A stretch of 64,000 nt of DNA from Tsukamurella sp. TY48 (GTDB taxonomy: Bacteria > Actinomycetota > Actinomycetes > Mycobacteriales > Mycobacteriaceae). This document shows positions 1 through 8,376 of this stretch, piece by piece (positions within the stretch are counted from its first letter, which is position 1; each line of letters begins with the position of its first letter). A model generated the notes under the pieces. That model searched no databases, was not told the origin of the DNA, and was given only the letters and a program-made list of their open reading frames with translations. Location: positions 2,294,001 to 2,358,000 of the forward strand of contig NZ_BPMV01000001.1 of assembly GCF_019656655.1 (NCBI RefSeq), given 5' to 3'. The translations under genes and the position numbers were made by a program.

Positions 1-793
1 CGATCTGCTGCGCGACGGCCTGGAAGGCCGCCAGCGGCCGCCCGAACTGTTCCCGCTTGCGCAGATGGTCCACGGTGAGCGCGAGGGCCCCGGCGAGCGC
101 ACCGTCGGCCAGCGCGGCGGCACCGAGTAGGCCGTACTCGCGCACCGATCGAGCGACCACGCCGTCGACGTCGGCGCCGAGCACCGCGTCGTCCGGCACT
201 GCGACCGCATCGAGGTAGACGGTGGCCTCGGGCGCCGAGGACGAGGTGGGGCTCGGCCGCACGGTGACGCCGGGCGCCTCGGGATCCACGAGGAAGACCG
301 CGGCTCCGGAATCGGTGGTCGCGCTCACCAGCAGGTGTGTCGCGTGCTGGCCGTAGCCGACCGCCACCTTGCGGCCGGTGAGCGTCCAGCCCTCGGCGGT
401 GCGCTCCGCGCGGGTGCGGGGCCGGCGGGGCAGCGCGGCCCCGGCCTCGTTGAGGGCGCCCACCACGAGCTGTTCGCCGCGCAGCGCCGCGGGCAGGAGT
501 CGCTGTTGCTGCTCCTCGGTGCCGTACGCGGCCACCGGGGCGATGCCCAGTGCCAGCGCGGGCAGCAGGGGAGCGGTGCTGTGCAGCCGCCCCGCCTCGG
601 TGAGGACTGCGGCCACCTCCTCCGCGCCGAGCCCGGCGCCGCCGGCACTCTCCGGTGCCGGCAGGCCCAGCAGGTCGGCGCGCGCGAGGTCGGTCCAGGT
701 GGCGCGCCAGTCGTCCTGCTCCGTCGAACGCGCGAGCACGTCCGCCGCCAGACCGGCGACGGCGGCCTGGTTCTCGTCCGGGTGGAAGTCCAC
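1..793 (-). CDS. acyl-CoA dehydrogenase, C-terminus outside window
   Basis: Reading from a GTG at 793 gives a protein beginning VDFHPDENQAAVAGL that runs open to the window edge (about 264 codons). It has the short-type acyl-CoA dehydrogenase layout: a helical N-domain, a middle beta-domain with the segment LTGRKVAVGYG, and a C-domain with LRKREQFGRPLAAFQAV, the usual FAD/acyl-CoA contact region. An AGGAG lies 5 bases before the chosen GTG. A KstR-type box at 826-839 lies about 30 bp upstream and is shared with the divergent oxidoreductase. Steroid degraders use such enzymes, often as heteromers, to dehydrogenate side-chain or HIP CoA thioesters. The exact FadE identity cannot be assigned without the C-terminus and the missing neighbour. 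Confidence 0.8.
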   Translation of the reverse strand, partial: MDFHPDENQAAVAGLAADVLARSTEQDDWRATWTDLARADLLGLPAPESAGGAGLGAEEVAAVLTEAGRLHSTAPLLPALALGIAPVAAYGTEEQQQRLLPAALRGEQLVVGALNEAGAALPRRPRTRAERTAEGWTLTGRKVAVGYGQHATHLLVSATTDSGAAVFLVDPEAPGVTVRPSPTSSSAPEATVYLDAVAVPDDAVLGADVDGVVARSVREYGLLGAAALADGALAGALALTVDHLRKREQFGRPLAAFQAVAQQI

Positions 794-825
794 GCACACT
801 CCTGGTTCATACGGCTGAAAATCAG

Positions 826-839
826 TGAAACGTGTTCTA
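826..839. promoter_or_regulatory. KstR-type operator
   Basis: TGAAACGTGTTCTA matches the mycobacterial/rhodococcal KstR consensus TNNAACNNGTTNNA exactly. It lies between the leftward acyl-CoA dehydrogenase (start 793) and the rightward LLM oxidoreductase (start 927), so it could repress both. Confidence 0.8.
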
Positions 840-926
840 TTTTTAGCAAGGTGGGCGCAGCGCCCGCAAGCGAGTCGGGAAACTGACCGGCAGCTCACAG
901 AGAGCGGATCGAGAGACGGGACCACG

Positions 927-1793
927 ATGCGATTCACCTACGCGGAGGCGATGACGGATCCGGCCTTCTACGTGCCCCTGGCGCAAGCGGCGGAGGAGGC
1001 GGGCTACCACGGCATGTGCGTGGCCGACAGCGTGGCCTATCCGGAGGTCTCCGACTCGACCTACCCGTACACCCCGGACGGTAGCCGGGAGTTCCTGGAC
1101 GGGAAGGAGTTCGTGGAGACCTTCGTGCTGGCCGCCACGCTCGCCGCCTCCACCACCACGCTGCGGTTCACCCCGTTCGTGCTCAAGCTCCCCATTCGGC
1201 CGCCGGTGCTGGTCGCCAAGCAGGCGGCCTCGCTCGCCGCGATCAGCGGCAACCGCTTCTCGCTCGGCGTGGGAATCAGTCCGTGGCCCGAGGACTTCGA
1301 GATCATGGGCGTGCCCTTCGAGCGGCGAGGCAAGCGCATGGACGAGTGCATCGAGATCGTCCGCGGCCTGTCCACCGGGGAGTACTTCGAGTACCACGGG
1401 GAGTTCTACGACATCCCCTCGATCAAGATCTCGCCGGTGCCCACTGAGCCGCTGCCGATCCTGGTGGGCGGCCATGCCGACGCTGCCCTGCGGCGGGCGG
1501 TGCGGCTGTGCGACGGCTGGATGCACGCCGGCGGCGACGGCGAGGAGCTCGACCGGATGCTGGCCCGGATCGACGAGCTGCGCGCCGAACACGACAAGAA
1601 GGACTTCGAGATCCACGTGATCTCGCTCGACGCCTACACGGTGGACGGCATCAAGCGGCTGGAGGACAAGGGCGTGACCGATGTGATCGTGGGCTTCCGG
1701 CTGCCCTACCAGCTGGGCCCCGATACGGAGCCGCTGCAGCCGAAGATCGACAACCTGCGCCGCTACGCCGATTCCGTGATCAGCAAGTTCTAG
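927..1793 (+). CDS. LLM-class F420-dependent oxidoreductase
   Basis: A 288-residue luciferase-like monooxygenase-fold protein starting MRFTYAEAMTDPAFYVPLAQ. The early AEEAGYHGMCVADSV segment, the LRFTPFVLKLPIRPPVLVAKQ strand-helix and the LGVGISPWPEDFEIMGVPFERRGKRMDE stretch split across residues 110-150 are typical of actinobacterial TIM-barrel F420/FMN oxidoreductases. The frame stays open upstream to 825, but the KstR box sits at that end, so the internal ATG at 927 is preferred. The gene is followed after 8 bp by an NTF2-like gene, implying one operon. Substrate unknown; a steroid redox role is inferred from the KstR box only. Confidence 0.75.
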   Translation: MRFTYAEAMTDPAFYVPLAQAAEEAGYHGMCVADSVAYPEVSDSTYPYTPDGSREFLDGKEFVETFVLAATLAASTTTLRFTPFVLKLPIRPPVLVAKQAASLAAISGNRFSLGVGISPWPEDFEIMGVPFERRGKRMDECIEIVRGLSTGEYFEYHGEFYDIPSIKISPVPTEPLPILVGGHADAALRRAVRLCDGWMHAGGDGEELDRMLARIDELRAEHDKKDFEIHVISLDAYTVDGIKRLEDKGVTDVIVGFRLPYQLGPDTEPLQPKIDNLRRYADSVISKF

Positions 1794-1801
1794 GAGACAC
1801 G

Positions 1802-2212
1802 ATGAACGAAGACCACCCCGCCGTCCGTGCCGGCCGCGCCTCGCAGGCCGCCGCCAGCGCCCACGACAAGCAGGCCTGGCTCGATCTGTTCGCCCCCGAC
1901 GGGGTGGTCGAGGATCCGGTGGGCCCATCGGGATTCGACCCGGAGGGCAAGGGGCACCACGGGCGCGAGGAGATTGCGGCGTTCTACGACAAGACCATCG
2001 GCGTGGCCGAATCGCTGGAGTTCCTGTTCGGCGACGGCTTCGCCTGCGGCGACGAGGTGGCCTTCACCGGCCTGATCCGCACCGTGATCGGCGGCCACAT
2101 CATCGACGCCGAGGGCGTGTTCACGTACAAGGTCGATGACGCCGGGAAGATCGTGGCGCTGCGCGCCTTCTGGGAGGTCGACCGCGCGATGGCCACCGCC
2201 CGCCCCGCCTGA
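1802..2212 (+). CDS. NTF2/SnoaL-like protein, possible steroid delta-isomerase
   Basis: A 136-residue single-domain cone-fold protein. It carries the signature of nuclear-transport-factor-2-like and ketosteroid-isomerase-like families: HDKQAWLDLFAPDGVVEDPVG near residue 20, then EEIAAFYDKTIG, ending RAFWEVDRAM. The start is the ATG at 1802, preceded by TAGGAGACACG, where the GGAG overlaps the stop region of the upstream gene. Similar genes near rhodococcal steroid clusters are annotated as delta-5-3-ketosteroid isomerases, but catalytic residues cannot be proved here. A second homologue with the same AHDKxAW and DPVG motifs is at 54688-55383. Confidence 0.65.
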   Translation: MNEDHPAVRAGRASQAAASAHDKQAWLDLFAPDGVVEDPVGPSGFDPEGKGHHGREEIAAFYDKTIGVAESLEFLFGDGFACGDEVAFTGLIRTVIGGHIIDAEGVFTYKVDDAGKIVALRAFWEVDRAMATARPA

Positions 2213-2218
2213 GTCGAA

Positions 2219-2287
2219 CGGAAACCGGCGGTTTCCTCCGCGTTGCGACGCATCACGTCGTATCGCCGAGGAAACCGCCGGTTTCCG
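2219..2287. repeat. nested 20-bp inverted repeat between convergent genes
   Basis: A perfect 20-bp inverted repeat (2219-2238 and 2268-2287) with a 29-bp spacer. Each arm is itself a small palindrome, GGAAACC-GGC-GGTTTCC on the left and its complement on the right. It lies between convergent gene ends (2212 and 2291). It could act as a bidirectional terminator, although no T-tract follows, or as a REP-like element. The architecture resembles the CTTAAC repeats elsewhere in the window, although the sequence differs. Confidence 0.75.
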
Positions 2288-2290
2288 TAG

Positions 2291-3148
2291 CTAGCGCGCG
2301 GTGAAGACCGCGTCGGCGAGTACCGGCGCGGCCCGCTCCACGGACTCCGCGGTCACCAGGTGCCGGTCACCGTCGTGCCAGATACGCACGCGCAGGGTCT
2401 CGCCCGGCAGCATGGTGCCGGCGAACTTGGCCGACCACGACCCCACCGCGGAGGCGTCACCGTCGAGTACGGCGTCCGTGACGGCCTTGGCGACGATCCC
2501 GTAGGTGCACAGGCCGTGCAGGATCGGCGCGTCGAAGCCGGCGGCCTTCGCGAAGCCGGGGTCGGAGTGCAGCGGGTTCCGGTCGCCGCAGAGCCGGTAG
2601 AGCAGCGCCTGCTGGCCGAGTGTGGGCACGTCCACGGTGACATCGGCGGCGCGGTCGGGCAGCTCGATCCTGTCCGACGGTCCGCGCTCGCCGCCGAAGC
2701 CGCCCTCGCCGCGGGCGAAGATCGACGAGCGGGCGGTCCACAGCGGTTCGCCGGAGTCGTCGACCACCTCGGTCTCCTGCCAGATCACCGCGGCCTTGCC
2801 CTTGTCGTGCACATCGCTGATCCGGGTGCGCGAGACGCCCTTCCCGCTGGTGGGAAGGGGACGGTGCGCGGTCACCGACTGGCTGCCGTGCACCACCTTC
2901 GCGAGGTCGATCTCGACGCCGGGGAAGGACACCTTCGGCGGCTCGGTGGCATGGAAGTTCTGCGCGACCGTGGCGAAGGTCGGCAGCACCACGGTGTCCT
3001 TCTCGGTGGCGTAGCGCAGCTCGCGCGACGACACCGGGTCGGCACCGGCGCCGAGGGCCAGCTGATACAGCAGCACATCGGAGGTGCTCCAGGCGAATTC
3101 GGCGGTGCCGAGATCGGCACCGATCGCGACGGACGGATCGATGGGCAT
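2291..3148 (-). CDS. hsd4B: MaoC-like 2-enoyl-CoA hydratase (double hotdog)
   Basis: This 285-residue protein has two hotdog halves. The C-terminal half carries the R-hydratase signature GDRNPLHSDPGFAKAAGF (about residues 188-205) with the catalytic Asp/His pair, followed by APILHGLCTYG. Length and architecture match the actinobacterial MaoC hydratase called Hsd4B in Rhodococcus (Rv3538 in M. tuberculosis), which hydrates side-chain enoyl-CoA intermediates. The ATG at 3148 has GGGAG upstream. It is the last gene of the kstD-kshA-ORF-kshB unit, 21 bp after kshB. Confidence 0.8.
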   Translation of the reverse strand: MPIDPSVAIGADLGTAEFAWSTSDVLLYQLALGAGADPVSSRELRYATEKDTVVLPTFATVAQNFHATEPPKVSFPGVEIDLAKVVHGSQSVTAHRPLPTSGKGVSRTRISDVHDKGKAAVIWQETEVVDDSGEPLWTARSSIFARGEGGFGGERGPSDRIELPDRAADVTVDVPTLGQQALLYRLCGDRNPLHSDPGFAKAAGFDAPILHGLCTYGIVAKAVTDAVLDGDASAVGSWSAKFAGTMLPGETLRVRIWHDGDRHLVTAESVERAAPVLADAVFTAR

Positions 3149-3169
3149 GAAGCTCCCTGTGCAGTAGGT

Positions 3170-4249
3170 CTATTCGTAGGTGATGTGCACGGTCTGGGAC
3201 CGGCGCAGCGACTGGCAGGCCAGGATCAGGCCGTCGTCGAGGTCCTCCTGATCGAGCACCTCGTTGTGCGCGAGTTCGACGTCGCCGTCGACGATGCGGC
3301 AGGCGCACGCACTGCACGCGCCCTCGCGGCAGGAGTACGGCGCGTCCAGGCCGGCGTCGAGCATCACGTCCAGCAGCTTCTTCTCGGCCGGCCAGGCCAG
3401 TTCGGTGGTCTTCCCGTCGAGCTCGACGGTCACGGTGCCGCCGTCGTCCGCAACGGGTGCGGCCGGATCCGGCAGGTCCTCCGCCTCGGCGATGGCGGCC
3501 TTCTCCTCCGCCTCCTCCTTGGAGGCCTCCACCTCGAAGGGGTTGCGCGGCAGCGAGCGGAACTTCTCGACGTGCACCTCTCGGCGGCCCTTGCCGAGTG
3601 AGGTCATGGCCTCGGAGACCGCGTCCATGAACGGGCCGGGACCGCACACGAAGACCTCGCGGGCCACGTACGGCGCGGCCAGGGCGGCGAGATTGGCGGC
3701 GCTGGGCAGTCCCTGTACCGATTCCAGCCAGTGCACCACCACCAGGCGCTCCGGGTACTTCCGGGTGAGCTCGGCGAGGGCGGAGGCGAAGATCACCGAC
3801 TGTGCGTCGCGGTTGGCGTATATCAACGCGACCGAGCCGGTGCCCGCTTCCAACACCGATCGCAGGATCGACAGGATCGGCGTGACACCGCTGCCTCCGG
3901 CGAAGAGCAGCATGTCGGTGTCGAAGGACTTCGGCGTGAAGATGCCGGCGGGCACGAGGACATCGAGTTCGAGGCCCGGGGTGGCGTTGTCGCACAGCCA
4001 GTTCGAGGCGTATCCCTCGGCGGTGCGTTTGACGGCCACCCGCAGCGGGCCGCCGTCGTGCGGTGCGCTGCACAGCGAGTAGCAGCGGGCCACCGATCCG
4101 GTCTGGTCGCTGGGAACCCGCACGGTGAGGAATTGGCCGGGCTTGTAGGTGAACTGGTCCGCCAGCTCGGCGGGCACCTCGAACTCGATGGAGTGCGCGT
4201 CGTGCGTCTCCGCGACCACCTTGGCGACGAGCAGTCGGTGGATGCTCAC
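3170..4249 (-). CDS. kshB: 3-ketosteroid 9-alpha-hydroxylase, reductase component KshB
   Basis: A 359-residue reductase with a FAD-binding domain (RCYSLCSAP, about residue 57), an NAD domain (LLFAGGSGVTPILSILR and VFVCGPGPFMDAV) and a C-terminal plant-type [2Fe-2S] ferredoxin domain with CREGACSACACRIVDG and a later ILACQS cysteine. This order defines KshB, which passes electrons from NADH to the Rieske oxygenase KshA during 9-alpha-hydroxylation of ADD. The start is a GTG at 4249 with AGGAGAG about 10 bases upstream. The frame extends further upstream, but that stretch overlaps the preceding gene. An acidic, Ala-rich linker (EEAEEKAAIAEAEDLPDP) joins the reductase and ferredoxin domains. Confidence 0.95.
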   Translation of the reverse strand: MSIHRLLVAKVVAETHDAHSIEFEVPAELADQFTYKPGQFLTVRVPSDQTGSVARCYSLCSAPHDGGPLRVAVKRTAEGYASNWLCDNATPGLELDVLVPAGIFTPKSFDTDMLLFAGGSGVTPILSILRSVLEAGTGSVALIYANRDAQSVIFASALAELTRKYPERLVVVHWLESVQGLPSAANLAALAAPYVAREVFVCGPGPFMDAVSEAMTSLGKGRREVHVEKFRSLPRNPFEVEASKEEAEEKAAIAEAEDLPDPAAPVADDGGTVTVELDGKTTELAWPAEKKLLDVMLDAGLDAPYSCREGACSACACRIVDGDVELAHNEVLDQEDLDDGLILACQSLRRSQTVHITYE

Positions 4250-4263
4250 TTGTTCTGTCTCTC

Positions 4264-4596
4264 CTAGTCGGCGTCCGCGTCGTTGGTCGACGGGAGGGGT
4301 TCCGGTGGAACGGGGACCGCGCCCAGCTTGGCCGCCCGGGTGATCGAGTCCATCAGCCGCGGGCAGGTGGCCCGCAGGGCGGAACCGGCACCGTCGGCGG
4401 CGAAGACGGAGCAGTCGCGTGCCGACCCGCACCACTGGATGGAGGTCTGCTCGCGGCTGTTCTTGCGCACCTGCACCGCGACGCCGCAGGTGCCGCAGTT
4501 CAGCGGGGTGAAACCGTCCGTGAGGAAGGCCTCGCGGTCGGCCACCGTGGCCGGCTGCGTGACCGGCTCGCCGAACATCGTCACCGTGGGGGACAT
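4264..4596 (-). CDS. five-cysteine small protein between kshA and kshB
   Basis: A 110-residue protein starting MSPTVTMFGEPV. Cysteines fall at 34, 37, 56, 62 and 78 (CGTC, then CGSARDC, then ATCPR), followed by a Pro/Asp-rich tail. The spacing suggests a zinc or iron-sulfur site rather than a known ferredoxin. It starts 5 bp after the kshA stop and ends 14 bp before kshB, so it is co-transcribed and probably translationally coupled with both hydroxylase subunits. M. tuberculosis also has an uncharacterised gene (Rv3527) beside kshA; homology to it is not established here. Function unknown; an accessory role for KshAB is an inference from position. Confidence 0.8.
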   Translation of the reverse strand: MSPTVTMFGEPVTQPATVADREAFLTDGFTPLNCGTCGVAVQVRKNSREQTSIQWCGSARDCSVFAADGAGSALRATCPRLMDSITRAAKLGAVPVPPEPLPSTNDADAD

Positions 4597-4601
4597 GGCG
4601 A

Positions 4602-5780
4602 TCAGGCCTCCGCGGACTGCTTGTCGGCGGCCTGATCCGAGGCCTTCTCGGCCTCCTGGCGCGCGATGTTGTCGGCGACCTCCGCCTCCCAGGCCTCCAC
4701 GGCGTGGGTGGTGTCGATCTCGAACTCGAAGCGCTGCGTCATGTCCTCGGAGACCTCGGCGGCATCCACGTAGAACTGCTCGTACCACCGGCGCAGCTGG
4801 TAGACGGGTCCGTCCTCCTCGCACAGGAGGGGGTTGTCGATGCGGGTCTTGTTCTTCCAGATCTCCACGTCCTGCAGGAAACCCAGGCCCACGTTCTTGG
4901 CGAACTTGCCCGCCAGGTAGTCGGACTTCTCGTCGTCGAAGCCGGGCAGCTTCTTGACCTTCACGCCGTACATCAGCTTGAACGAGTGCTGATCGATCGG
5001 GTAGTGGCAGTTGATCAAGATGTTCTCGATCTGGAAGCCCTTGTAGTCGTTGTGCAGGTAGTTGATCATGTACGACGGCCCGAAGTAGTGCGCCTCGGAC
5101 TTGAGCAGCACGTCGTCGCCGCCGGACAGTCCGATGTCGGTGACATCGTTGCGGCCCTTGGTATCCAGGTACTGCGAGGCGATGTGTCCGTCGAAGACGT
5201 TCTTGAAGTACGTGGGCAGGCCGTAGTGGATGTAGAAGAAGTGCGGCATGTCGACCACGTTGTCGACGATCTCGCGGCAGTTGCTGCCCTCGATGATGAT
5301 CTCGTTCCACACCCAGTTCGACCACTCCGGTCCGTCGACGTCGCCGTCGATCCTGGGGATGGCCACGTCCTCGGTCGGCTTGGAGTTCTCCACGTCGTGC
5401 CAGATGAACAGCTGATCGTTCTCGATCATGGTGGGCCAGGTGCGGGTCCGGGCGCGGAGCGGGACGCGCTTGGCGTAGGGGATGCCCTTGCACTTGCCGT
5501 CGCCGCCCCAGCGCCAGTCGTGGAACGGGCAGGCCACCTCGTTGCCTTTGACGGTGCCCTGCGTCAGGTCGCCGCCCATGTGCCGGCAGTACCCGTCGAG
5601 CACGTTCACCTTGCCGTCCTCGCCCGCGAAGACCACGAGCTTGGTGCCGAAGGCCTCGACCGCATGGGGCTTCCCGTCGGCGAAGTCCTTGAGCAGGCCG
5701 ATGCAGTGCCAGCCCCGGGCGTACCGGGTGGGTGCGGTGCCGCTGTCGATCAGGCGGGCGGCGGTTTCGGTGTTACTCAT
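4602..5780 (-). CDS. kshA: 3-ketosteroid 9-alpha-hydroxylase, oxygenase component KshA
   Basis: A 392-residue Rieske non-heme iron oxygenase. The Rieske cluster ligands are C65/H67 (GYCRHMGGD) and C84/H87 (ACPFHDWRWGG). The mononuclear iron site is in DNVVDMPHFFYIH (H180 and H185) with a later acidic ligand. It 9-alpha-hydroxylates androstadienedione-type steroids, which opens ring B after delta-1 dehydrogenation. The ATG at 5780 has a strong AGGAGATCTC leader and overlaps the kstD stop (ATGA). The C-terminal 25 residues are Ala/Glu-rich and likely disordered. Confidence 0.97.
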   Translation of the reverse strand: MSNTETAARLIDSGTAPTRYARGWHCIGLLKDFADGKPHAVEAFGTKLVVFAGEDGKVNVLDGYCRHMGGDLTQGTVKGNEVACPFHDWRWGGDGKCKGIPYAKRVPLRARTRTWPTMIENDQLFIWHDVENSKPTEDVAIPRIDGDVDGPEWSNWVWNEIIIEGSNCREIVDNVVDMPHFFYIHYGLPTYFKNVFDGHIASQYLDTKGRNDVTDIGLSGGDDVLLKSEAHYFGPSYMINYLHNDYKGFQIENILINCHYPIDQHSFKLMYGVKVKKLPGFDDEKSDYLAGKFAKNVGLGFLQDVEIWKNKTRIDNPLLCEEDGPVYQLRRWYEQFYVDAAEVSEDMTQRFEFEIDTTHAVEAWEAEVADNIARQEAEKASDQAADKQSAEA

Positions 5781-7495
5781 GAGATCTCCTCTTCCGCGCG
5801 AACGGGGGCTGAGGTGGAGGCGGCGGGGGCTGCCGCCATGTCCTCCACGGCGAGGTAGGCGAACACCATGGCGGGGCCGATGGTGGCGCCGGGGCCGGCG
5901 TAGGTGTGGCCCATGACGGGGGAGCTGGTGTTGCCGGCGGCGTACAGGCCGTCGATCACGGAACCGTCCTCGCGCTGGACCCGGCCGGCCACGTCGGTGC
6001 GCAGGCCGCCCTTGGTGCCGAGGTCGCCGGGAACCATACGAGCAGCGTAGAACGGCCCGGTGGACAATTCGGCGAGACTGGGATTCGGCTTGTTCCGCGG
6101 ATCGCCGTAGTAGTGGTCGTAGGCGCTCACGCCGCGGCCGAAGTCCTCGTCCCGGCCGGCGCGGGCGAAACCGTTGAACCGCTCGACGGTGCCGGTCAGC
6201 GTGTCGGCGGGCACGCCCATCTTCTCGGCGAGTTCGGCGAGCGTGGTGGCGCGCACCATGCACCCGGACTCGAACCAGCGCTTGGGCAGCGGCTGGCGCG
6301 GCGGCTGGCCGGCGAACAGGTAGCGGTTGCGGTACCGCTGGTCGAAGACGAGCCAGCAGGGCACGTTCTCGCCGGGCCCCTCGCCCTGGCCGTACTCGCC
6401 GCCGTACATCGAGTGCACGGCCTCGACGTACGGGGCGGATTCGTTGACGAACCGCTCACCGTCGGTGTTGACCATCAGGCTGCCGGGTAGCGATCGCTCC
6501 GAGAGGGCGAACCAGGCCATCTTGGGCAGCAGGATCGACGGACCCCACCAGGCGTCGTCCATGAATTCGAGGGCGCCGCCCACGGCCTCGCCGGCGCGGA
6601 TCGCGTCACCGGTGTTCGCGGGCACGCCGTTGGTCCACTCGGTGCCGATGGGCTGGCGCTGGTACTGCGCGCGCATCTCCTCGCTGGACTCGAAGCCGCC
6701 CGCGGCCAGGATCACGCCGCGGCGGGCCGTGAGCTGCACCTGCTTGCCGTCGCGCTCCACCGTGACGCCGGTGATCCGGCCGTTCGCCTCGGTGAGCGCG
6801 ACGAGCGAGGTGTTCAGCCACAGTGGGACGTTCGCGCGCTGCAGGCCCACGCGGAGCGCGGCCACGAGTGCCTGCCCGCGGCCCAGCAGGTGCTTGCCGC
6901 GGGCCTTGGCGGCGTAGAACCGGCCGCCCACCCGGAGTGCCCGGAGGATGCCCTTGGGGTGGCGCATGATCAGGTTGAGCCACTTGAAGTCGGCCTGCGT
7001 GACCACCAGGTTCATCGGCGCCTTGGTGTAGTCGGGCTCCAGGTTCTTCAGCTCGTCGCCGAGCTGGTTGCCGTCGAAGGGCTTCGGCTCGCAGGAGCGG
7101 CCGTGCGCGCGTCCGCCCGGCGCCTCCGGGTAGTAGTCCGAGTAGCCGGGCACCCAGGTGAGTTCCAGGGGGCTCATCCGGTGCAGCATCGAGATCACCT
7201 CGGGGCCGCGATCGATGTAGGTGTCGATCCGCTCCGCCGGGACCACATCGCCGATGATCGAGTGCAGGTACTTGCGGGCCTCCTCGGGGCTGTCCTTGAC
7301 GCCGGCCTTCGCGAGGGCCTCGTTGCCGGGGATCCACACGCCGCCGCCCGAGCGCGCCGTCGAACCGCCGTAGTGCGGCGCCTTCTCCACGATCAGCGCG
7401 CTCAGTCCGCTGTCCGCGGCCTTGAGTGCCGCCGCCATGCCCGCGGCACCGCTTCCCACCACGATCACGTCGTATTCGGTGGCTTCCGCCGTCAT
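5777..7495 (-). CDS. kstD: 3-ketosteroid delta-1-dehydrogenase KstD
   Basis: A 572-residue flavoprotein with an N-terminal dinucleotide fold (VIVVGSGAAGMAAALKA) and the FAD-covering GGSTARSGGGVWIP. The C-terminal signature MGHTYAGPGATIGPAM contains the catalytic Tyr (Y532) and the Gly four residues on, equivalent to Y487/G491 of Rhodococcus KstD1. FVNESAPYVEAVHSMY supplies the other active-site tyrosine. It introduces the C1-C2 double bond in ring A. ATG 7495 follows GAGGAGAGCCG; an in-frame ATG at 7540 lacks such a site. First gene of a five-gene operon with a perfect KstR box about 85 bp upstream. Confidence 0.95.
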   Translation of the reverse strand: MTAEATEYDVIVVGSGAAGMAAALKAADSGLSALIVEKAPHYGGSTARSGGGVWIPGNEALAKAGVKDSPEEARKYLHSIIGDVVPAERIDTYIDRGPEVISMLHRMSPLELTWVPGYSDYYPEAPGGRAHGRSCEPKPFDGNQLGDELKNLEPDYTKAPMNLVVTQADFKWLNLIMRHPKGILRALRVGGRFYAAKARGKHLLGRGQALVAALRVGLQRANVPLWLNTSLVALTEANGRITGVTVERDGKQVQLTARRGVILAAGGFESSEEMRAQYQRQPIGTEWTNGVPANTGDAIRAGEAVGGALEFMDDAWWGPSILLPKMAWFALSERSLPGSLMVNTDGERFVNESAPYVEAVHSMYGGEYGQGEGPGENVPCWLVFDQRYRNRYLFAGQPPRQPLPKRWFESGCMVRATTLAELAEKMGVPADTLTGTVERFNGFARAGRDEDFGRGVSAYDHYYGDPRNKPNPSLAELSTGPFYAARMVPGDLGTKGGLRTDVAGRVQREDGSVIDGLYAAGNTSSPVMGHTYAGPGATIGPAMVFAYLAVEDMAAAPAASTSAPVRAEEEIS

Positions 7496-7579
7496 CGGCT
7501 CTCCTCGTCGATGTAACAGGTTCTCTGGCTTGAACTGCACCGATGCGCAGTGTGTTCTAGCTCTCAGTGCAGCATAGAC

Positions 7580-7593
7580 TAGAACGTGTTCCA
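7580..7593. promoter_or_regulatory. KstR-type operator upstream of kstD
   Basis: TAGAACGTGTTCCA matches TNNAACNNGTTNNA exactly. It lies 85 bp upstream of the kstD start and should control kstD-kshA-ORF-kshB-hsd4B. Confidence 0.85.
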
Positions 7594-7629
7594 GTATCCA
7601 GGGATGGAGTGAACCGGGTACCCGAGAGG

Positions 7630-7652
7630 CCCGTGAGCCGGGGGCTCACGGG
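7630..7652 (-). terminator. short-loop GC hairpin downstream of membrane protein gene
   Basis: CCCGTGAGCC and GGCTCACGGG form a perfect 10-bp stem with a 3-nt loop, 31 bp after the stop of the leftward gene at 7683-8135. No T-tract follows, as is common in high-GC actinobacteria. It separates that gene from the kstD promoter. Confidence 0.65.
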
Positions 7653-7682
7653 TGCGGCCGCAGGGCTGCGATCAGTGAGGGG

Positions 7683-8135
7683 TCAGCAGGGGATGGTCAT
7701 CCGCTCGTAGCTGCCGGTGCTGGGCCGGAAGACCCACTTGGTCTGCGGTCGACAGGTCGACGGTGCGGGCCGCGCCGTGGTCCGCGGGACGGCGGTGCGA
7801 ACGGGTGCGGTGGCCGCCGGTGCCTGCTGCGCCGTCGTGGGGGCGGGCGCCGCGGTGGTCGGCGCCGCAGTGGGCTCGGCCGGAGCGGACGACGGTGCGC
7901 CGCTCGGCGACGGGGTGTTCGGTGCGGGAGCGACCGCGTGCACGGCCGAGGTGGGTGCCACGCTCGACGGTGCGGATGCGGGCACCGGCGTGGTGTCGTC
8001 GCGCAGGCTCAGGCCGACGACCACCGCGATCGCCGTGGCGCACAGCACGGCGGCCGCTCCCAGCGCGAGGAATCGGCCCGACGATCCGCGTAGCAGCCCG
8101 GTCCCGCCGGTGGACTTGTCGAGGCGGTGCGTCAT
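7683..8135 (-). CDS. membrane-anchored Pro/Ala/Thr-rich protein of unknown function
   Basis: A 150-residue protein: a short cytoplasmic N-terminus (MTHRLDKSTGGTGLL), one transmembrane segment (FLALGAAAVLCATAIAVVV, about residues 22-42), a roughly 80-residue Pro/Ala/Thr/Ser-rich extracytoplasmic stretch, and a compact C-terminus with two cysteines (STCRPQTKWVFRPS, then MTIPC) that could form a disulfide. GAGAGGG precedes ATG 8135, while the frame remains open to 8288. I do not recognise a family. It sits alone between kstD and kst4D with no KstR box of its own, so any link to steroid metabolism is unproven. Confidence 0.6.
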   Translation of the reverse strand: MTHRLDKSTGGTGLLRGSSGRFLALGAAAVLCATAIAVVVGLSLRDDTTPVPASAPSSVAPTSAVHAVAPAPNTPSPSGAPSSAPAEPTAAPTTAAPAPTTAQQAPAATAPVRTAVPRTTARPAPSTCRPQTKWVFRPSTGSYERMTIPC

Positions 8136-8376
8136 GCTGCGCGACCCTCTCGCCGGGCGGTCGACGCGGTCGTTGATATCGCGTTCATGGCCACATCCTC
8201 TCAGTGCGGAGGCGGCCGTGGGCGAGGAGGGGAGAACGTCGAATAGCCAACGGGACAGCGATGATTCATCCGGCACACTTGTGTGCACGGAGGTGAATCA
8301 GCCTCGGTTTTGCGATCACGCCGGCGGCCAGTTGAGCTCACCCGACAGGGCGGCGCGGTTGCAAAATGAGAAGCGA

